The notes beneath the pieces are model-generated. The model made no database searches and was not told the origin of the DNA. It saw nothing but the letters and a program-made list of their open reading frames with translations. From assembly GCA_032622095.1 (NCBI GenBank), contig CP136067.1, forward strand, positions 82,734,705 to 82,798,704: a stretch of 64,000 nt of DNA. The letters run 5' to 3'. Made by a program: the position numbers and the translations under genes. Position 1 is the first letter of the stretch. Every line of letters begins with the position of its first letter. Shown in pieces: positions 52,401-61,400 of the stretch. The stretch is from Siphonodentalium dalli (lineage: Eukaryota; Mollusca; Scaphopoda; Gadilida; Siphonodentaliidae).

Positions 52401-55400
52401 TTATATAACTAGGTTTATGACAAACAATTGTTAACAATTTGCCAACAAGTGCATATTAAAAATATTCCAGAGACATTTTGTTTCTCGTGCACTTTTTAAA
52501 TGAATAGTTTAGCTCCGTTTAGCGACTGTATTGACGATTAAAGTGAAATTGTTTGAGCGCAATCGCAACTTGCTATACGTCGACAATAGGCAAGTTAAAC
52601 TAGTTGAGAAGGCATCACGAAGAACTCGAAACATCTAATGGAAATTTATCTAATTCTTCCATTTTATTTTTTTCCTCCGCCTTCTCTCAGGTGGGTCTAC
52701 TAGTGGTCAATTGAACAACACAGTTATACAGAACTCAGTACTTACTTTGTGGTGATAAATCCGTCGGCCATTTGTACACTAAAAATAGTAACCACGTGAC
52801 CGAGTTTGGTGGCCCTGATGATACAAGGAATCTAATTGTGCGATTTAAAGACTCCAAATTGCTGTCGTTTGGATCAAAGATTGTGAGAGGGGCACTCAAA
52901 TTGATAAGAATGGATTTAGTCGCCGATTGCCACCACACTTATACAATATCATCCCCATGGTATGGGGAGTCTAATGGTGTGGCTTAAATCTGTCAAAAGT
53001 GGCGTCATTCGAGTCAGGGTTGAACTGAAAGGCAGAGGGGCACCAAAATTGATACGCAATAATTTTTGCGCCAATTTCTACCAAAGTAATACGCATTCTT
53101 ATCAGTAATACGAGGAGTATGATCGTGTGATTTAAAGACGCCATGTTGGTGCTGTGTGGGTGAGAGATGGGGGTTAGTGCATGGGCACTAAATTTGATCA
53201 AAATTTGTTTACCAAACTTATCAATAATCATATCCATGATATCAGGAGTCTATTTGTGTGGTTTAAATATGTCAAAAGCTGTCACAAGTGGGGGCATTCG
53301 AGTCAGGATGCATAGAGGGTGAGAGGAACATAAAACAGATGAACAATACGTTTAGCGCTGATTTCCAACAGATTGATACATATTCTCAGTGATATGAGAA
53401 ACCTAATCGTGTGGTTTAGATACGCCAAACTGGTGCCGTTTGGATGAGACATATGGGGGCCCTAAATTTTATACGAATTTGTATACAAAAACTTATACAA
53501 AATCATCCACACGGTATGAGGAGTCTAATGGGGTGGCTTAAAGCTGTCAAAAGTGGCGTCATTCCAGTCAGGGGTGCACTGAAAGGGAGTGGGGCACCAA
53601 CATTGATAAACATAATTTTAGCGCTGATTTCCACCAAATTAATACACATTCTTCTCCAGTATACAAGGAATCTAATTGTTTGATTTAAAGACGCCAAATT
53701 GGTGTCGTTTGGGTGTGAGATTGGGGGGGGGGGGGTAGGCACTAAATTTGATAAGAATTGGTTTAGTCACCGATTGCTACCAAAACTTATACAAAATCAT
53801 CCACATGGTATGAGGAGTCTAAAAACTGTTTAAAATGACGTCATTCGAGTCAGGGGTGCACTGAAAAGGAGAGGGACACCATAATTGATACACAATAATT
53901 TTAGCGCCAATTTCCACCAAATTGATACACATTCTTATCCATGATACGAGGATTCAAATTATGTGATTTAAAGACGCTATATTGCTGCTGTTTGTGTGAG
54001 AGGTTGTGTGGGGTGTGGGGTGTGGGTTGAGCAATACATTTAATATAAACTTTTTTTTAGTTGCCGATTAGCACCAAACATAAATATTTATCTTAATGAT
54101 ATCAGGAGTCTAATTGTGTGGTTTAAAGATGTCAAAAGTGGTGCCATTCGAGACAGGGGTCCACAGAGGGTGAGAGAGACACAAACATGGATACATAATA
54201 TGTTTAGCGCGGATTTCCACCAGACTGATCCATATTCTTACCCGTGATACGAGGAATCTAACCGTGTGGTTTAAATACGCCAAATTGGTGCCGTTTGGGT
54301 GAAAGATATGGGGCCCCTAAATTTGATATGAATTTGTATACTCCCCAATTTTCAACAATTTTATATATAGGGTCGGGCGGGTCTCAACTGATAGAAATAT
54401 GTTTAGTGCCAATTAGCATCAAATTCATACACGTTCTTCTCAAATGATACGAGTAATCAAATCGTGCGAGTTAAAAACGTCACGTTTGGTGCCTAGATAT
54501 ATTTGCAAATATATGTCTCTCTGTATGTGTTCAAGATATAACTTCACGGGGTACAATCGAGATGGCACCAAGGCGTTCTAACAGTGGTAACTTTTTTACG
54601 AGGAAGATAATGGTGCATGTTAATATATTAGAATAGCTCATGTTAATATTATAACACAATTGAGTCTACCCCCATAGTTTCCACACAAAAATTACAAGAG
54701 ATATGGAAATGTATAGAAGGCATGTTCAACAATAGTGGTCATAGTCTGCCGTCAAATATAATTTCTTCTGAGATAAAAGTAAACTGAGTCAGTGGCACAT
54801 GACTTTTCAGGATCCACCATACTGACATCTGACACGGTTATATCTGCCCAATATACAGAGGATAACTTTCATGTTTAGTACAGACTCATCGCCTAACATA
54901 ACAACTCAACATCTCGCTCTGTGTCAGGCACATGTAGCTGATATAGTTGCATAGCCACATTTCTTTTTAAACTGAGAACAATTAGCCAGTATATAGCACA
55001 ATGAACAGAGGAGAACCTGGACATTTCTTTAAAACATCTATATCTTCATGGAGATGTGATAACCAGGTGTCCTCAAAATCTTAGTCATACCCACTAGATT
55101 GATTTATACATCTCTATTTAAAACCCAATTGTCGCCTTTTATTTTTGCGAACTAATGTGTTTATGATGTTCATGTTATAACGTCTGAAGTATACGCAGTT
55201 GTAAACAAAAACAATAGTTCTTTATTGGTGGGACGGATTAATCGCGATAAACAAAATGACAATCGCTCCGATCCGACAAGGTGAGCTACAACTTATATTC
55301 CGTGTGTAATTTATGAGAATATGTGTAATGCTTTGAACAAGAGTATCCTCTATTCCCATCATTTATCCACAATATGCAGAGGGTTTCACATCACTTTAAC

Positions 55401-58400
55401 CTGGGCAACGCCGGGTAACCCTGCTAGTTTATTATATAGACAACGGGGGTGACAGGAAGACAGCCAATCCTGGTCATGTCACTCCCTCACAATAATTACA
55501 CCTGATTTTGTATTTATTGTTTTGTTGTAACCTAATTATTGTGTAAATAAAAACATCTTATCTTATCTTATCAAGAATAATCGAATGCTCGTTTGACTAA
55601 AATAGTTTTAGAATGGCGCATGTACATCTTCCTGCATGCATATCCGGTACCACGTTATTGTCGTGGAATCAATATATGCGCTCAGGAATAATCACATTTA
55701 GGAATTTTGTTGTTGTACAGAAACAGAAAGACATTATTTCTATGGTATACAAATCGAAATTGGTTTTAAAATGAACCATGGATACATTAAAGTAATCTAC
55801 TATTCTCGTGGAAACAACTGAGTAGGCCCTATATATGCGAGTCATGAATCGTCTTGTTGCGATTTCGGGAGCACAAAGTACCAATGCTGTCATTGGTCTA
55901 TGTTCACGCTGTATGAATTTCAACTAGTGTTGTTTGTCCTTGATTCCCATGCATAATCGTCTTGATCAAATTTGTCTCACATGTACATTCACAGAAATCT
56001 GGCATGACGTCATACACAAACGACCGGAGAATGTTCGGAACAGTTGCACACTATAAGGTAAGTGCATTTTAGTATAGTGGTACTCCAACATTCCCCAAGA
56101 GATAAGCAGATTGCTTTATTGAAACACAAACTTGCAGCCGGATTTTACTTTACTTTAAACATGTTTTATTGTAAATCCATTTACAATGGGATTGGGGTAC
56201 AAGTTTAGATTACAATGTCCCCGCTCCCAATGCAATCTAATTATGAATTTAACCACGATGACAGAGAATATATACATGATGAGGTTTCATAAATTTGGCC
56301 AACAAAAAATAGAGGAAAGTTTGTATAAAGAGTGTGTGACAGTCCGGTTTTGTGTTTGTACTTTGAAACAAAATTGAGCGATTTTCAAAGTAATTCTATT
56401 ATTTGTTTTATTGCACACCCAATGGCTTATTTGTGCGAAATACAGCAAAATACAGAAGAATTGAAACGTTCAATAAAAAAAGGTGTATTGTTCTTGAACA
56501 ATACAAATCTATTACGTCAACAACGCCACTGGCGACGTCAACTTTAACAGAAAATGTCTTCCCTAAATTATGGGGTATAGTCTATATTAAGCACATGTTT
56601 GTTCAATTAAATACAACAATATCGACCTAAATGTTAGTATGTTACAAGCTGCAATCTTCAGAGTGTGCAATAAACTTAGAACAACACAGTTGTGTGAACA
56701 TGTTAAGGTTATTGCACTCGTTTGTCGTGCCGTGAGGTAAATCTCGAACCTCCGGTTCTCGTTATTACCATCGCGTCACAACAAACTCGTGCAATAACAT
56801 TAACCAGTTAACACACTTGTGTCGTTCTATCTATTTACTCCACCAAGTAGATAATATATTCAGTCATATATATAGTGTTATCGGTAGAAACAAAGATTAG
56901 TTCCGGTATTGTTATGAGAAAATTGTTACACAAAATCGCGCATATAAGGAATTCTATTCGAACATCGGAAGAAATGAAAGGGTGTATAACTACCGAGAAC
57001 CGCGGATTTGGGACCGAACTTGCATTGAAATGATTACAGAGTCCCTCAGACATTATAATCATATTGATGGTATTGTGTTGTATTTCACCTCACCCAGAAA
57101 TGACGCCTTTTGATTGGTTGAGAGAGCTATGTTCTATATTGTGCGGTGTTGTGCTAAATTTAGCAAACAACCATCATAAATATTGCAGGGCTTGGAGGTG
57201 ACTATGTCAAAATAGTGGTCCGAGGGGAGGACTATTCCTCCACCGAGATCCCCTATTTTTGGCATAGTCACCGACACGCCGTGCAATATTTATTATATTT
57301 ATCGAACGTTCTTCATGCTGTCCGTGATCCCATATTTAATGTATTTCCATTTCATCGTAGAATGATTTTAGAATTTTCAGTGCGTTTTCTCTCTTCTTGT
57401 TTTTGCTGGTCAAATTATCTTCAATATAAATTGTCTTGCTTCTAACTGTGCAAGTCGTCTTCTTCATGAGTAATTGTTGCCATTTTGACTTATTTCGAAA
57501 GCAATGAAAGAAGTCGTCGTTGTTATCAAACAATGGCGTCAAATCAAAACAAAACAATATTTTTTGTACCGAAAACAAACTGAAGATTCGTTTAGAAAAC
57601 TTAGTAGTGCGAACTTAGAATATTGACAAAAACATCAAAGCGATATTGGGATCAGCGGAGAAAGAAACCTGATACATCGTCACGCCAAACATGGAAAAAC
57701 ATCACACATAACATAAATAATTTGCTTACGATCATTTATTGTGACCTATTGTCGATTACAAAGACATTTCCGACAAAATAAGTGCACGTCGCAGAGTATC
57801 CACCAAGGTGGCTTTCCGCTGAGGTTTATTAATTTTCTGATGTTGCTTAAATCGAAAGATGTTCTAGTGTGGCCTGTGATGACTGAATAAAACCTGCATG
57901 GATACCAGAAATTATTTAAATCGGTTCATACATTTGTATCTCTTCATGTTATCAAGCTGGACAAACCAAAGTGGCGAAAAATTTACGAACTAAGGTTTAT
58001 ATCTCAGACAAAATGATAATGCAAAGAGCGTAATTTTGAAAGCACTCATGTTAGCAAACCTCCAAATCATTTAGATCCGATAACCCATTGCTGAGATATA
58101 TGGGTGAACGGACAAAAATATATACTTTCTACAGCTTTCTAGATAAACAAAAAGGATAACCTCAAACGATGCATCAAAAATTGCACCAACGAAAGAGGTT
58201 TAAGGGCTACTTTGAAAAGTGATATTAACATACCACATATACAACATATATTATCTCTGTAAAATCTATTATTAGTAATTTGATGTGTATACGTCTAGGT
58301 GTTATGTAAACTCTTCAGTATGATTTTCAGACTTTCAAATTACCTCCCCGAAATAGTGGACATGCTAAACATAGATTTCTGGATTTACCAAGCGATAGTG

Positions 58401-61400
58401 AGTGTGCTAAATTTAGGAAGCCCACTGTGTGTTGTGGACGAAACTATCGGTAATAGTGAATGTCAAGCAACCAATCACAAGCGTGAGATAAAATATTCTT
58501 GTTTAGTATTGTGCTTAATTTAGCACACCAATATACCAAACTAGCATGAAAAAGCAACGAACAAAGGATACATGCAATCTCTAAAACAGATATACATGTA
58601 AATACATGTGTCCACCAATTAACTAAAGCGTGTACAAATGAAATTAAAACATTACTGTGAAAATTGTTTTCAACGGAACGACGTCAACTTTTCGGCTGCA
58701 CGTTATATTATTAAGGAACATCAACTATATATTTGTGCCTTAAGGGCTGCGGCCCCTGTGTGCGCTTTGCGCATTTGACAGACATATCCTACTATTATAT
58801 ACATATGCTACTTCAATATATCCTCGTACAAAGAGGGTCACCTAAATATTGACATTGCTTTTTTTATTTATTTAATTCAATGTTTTAAAATCAAAATTAT
58901 AACCTCCGCCAGGGTAACCCGAGTCACCACACCAAATTTGGTTGAAATCGGTCCAGGGGTCTGGGAGAAAAATCCGGACAGACAGACAGACATGACAATA
59001 ATATGTCCCAAAAACCTATAATATATTCAAATGACAATTTAGGAAAAATACTTTTTCTTTTTCTTAACGGCGTCAGTTTGCCCAAGTAGGCGGATTCCAA
59101 TTCACCCTGCGTATCTGTTTCAGGGCGTGGCGGTTACTGTGACCACAGTCGATAAACACGTTAAGCTTTCAAGACAGGTGTTAACGGAATTGAAGCAGGT
59201 GAGTCTGATGCAGCTTCTTTACTACATGTATTCTCCAATTCAGTTATAAAATTACAGTAATGCCCTAAATAATCGACTCCTTAACCACAGCAGAATTATG
59301 GGTAACTTTTCAGGATTTAGTCGGAAATATGGCTTGTTGCCATCTATAATGTGAAAATGTCAGGCTGTATTACTTGTTCGTTATTTTGCAGCTGGAATAA
59401 GAAATTTTGCTTATCATTAAATGCCATAAGTGCGCCATTTTCTTGGGCCATACATGTATATATATGTATATATATCATCAAAGCAGTTCTGGAACAGCGT
59501 AGTATATGAGTTGCAATGAATAAAGAATTCCTCTTCATTTTCAAGATTCATGTTACGTTTCCCTACATTGTTTTCCCTCGATTGGCCTGTGGTATATACA
59601 TGTACTTGTGGTTGTTTATGTCTTCTTTTTTTTTAATTTTAAGGGGATGGAAAAGTCTGTTTTCATGAAAAATGTCTGGAAACGGGCTGTCAAAAATGGC
59701 AATTTGTTTTTTACAAAAATAGCAGACAGAAACAAATATAACAACATAGAGATAATAGAGTGTTACCATATTTGTGATTATTTGAAGATTTGATGAAGCA
59801 TGCAGTTTTCAACAACGATCAAATACCTATAATTACCAACCTGAATAATCGTCATATTTTAGTGGGCTTTTAATTTTGACTAATGAACATTTACATATGT
59901 GTAATTTTATTGTCCATCAATTGGGAATTCAAACCGAGCCTTGTTACCGAAAACAACGGAACCTTAGTTCGTAGAACTATGAAGTCTAATATTACTCCAC
60001 CCATACACCCGTCATATTATTTATGGAAATGTCTGCGATACCATGTGTTTGCGCCATTCTGTTTCTGTCGAAAACATAATATGTGTGGTATAAATGTTAA
60101 GTCTACAGTATAGCAAAATAAAATATTGTAATTTTGTAATTGTAAGTGTTGCGGTTAAATATAAGGTATATGAAGATATGGTGCAATTGTGTCATTTGTA
60201 TTTAAACTGGAAGTTTCGTTAATTTAGATCAATTTCTTATTAAATAATGTCCGTAATTTTAATGGACAATGTGCTGGCAAATTTTTAAACGTAATTTTTA
60301 CGGATATTCCGTATTTTTTAATTAATGTGATGGCACATAACTTTCCAGCATATTGTGCCGTAAAATTAAGGATAGTTTTAACAGTGCATAAATCTCACTC
60401 CACATGTAATATAATATTTTGGCCTCGTAGGTTTTATAAGCCGTTTTCCTAACCCCATTCGACGAATTGCCTGTAAATTTGCCGGGGAAAACATTGTCAG
60501 CGTGTGAACATAACCTAAGTGTAAACTACGTTCGCTTCTTGAATAATTGACTCATAACGGAATTTAATTTGTAGGTCCGTGATCTTCACAACGAGAATCT
60601 AGCAGCATTTATTGGGGCCTGTATACAACCACAGACCGTTTTGGTTTTAACGGAATTTTGCAAAAAAGGCTCTCTTCAGGTAGGTTGGATATATGACATC
60701 AAATATGATTAAAATACTGCAATGCATCACCATTTGGAACGCCTTGTATCAGAAGGTGCCAATAGAAACATTTACCCAGTTTCGCTCCCATAATGCAACA
60801 CAATTCAAACTAAGATATAGAGTTATTCCCCTTCCATTGAACATAATATACTTTGCAGAACTACCCGTTTTAAATGGTATATAATATGGCATATATTTTA
60901 TATAATGTGATCTGGTGTTTAGAAAATTAAGTGGGCCTTTAAGATACAATACAAAGGAAGAGTATTGAAAATTAAGACGATTAAAGTTATGTGAAACACT
61001 CCACTGAGGTGTGCCCGGACAGAATAGCAAATAATCATACCAAAATAAGTTATTACCATAAATTTGATATCCAAATAGTCAGAAAACAGCGTCAATGTTA
61101 TAAATTAATTACACGCACATAAGCCCAATAAAGCTTCCCGAATAAAGTAGTCAATATTTACATTTGTGCAAAGTTCAACCATTTTGTTCTCTGAAATGGT
61201 ACATTCCATGTGGTTGGAATTTTCGTCTACCTTAGTTCTTTGTTACATTCTTCCAATGGGGATAGTGTTTGGATACTATCAGATTGGTTTTATTCAATGA
61301 AATAAGTCCACAATATGTCTTTAAACCAAATTGTTAGAACATTTGAATAATCACAGGAACTATTACACAATTAAATGTATATACATGCTAGTTAAATGTT

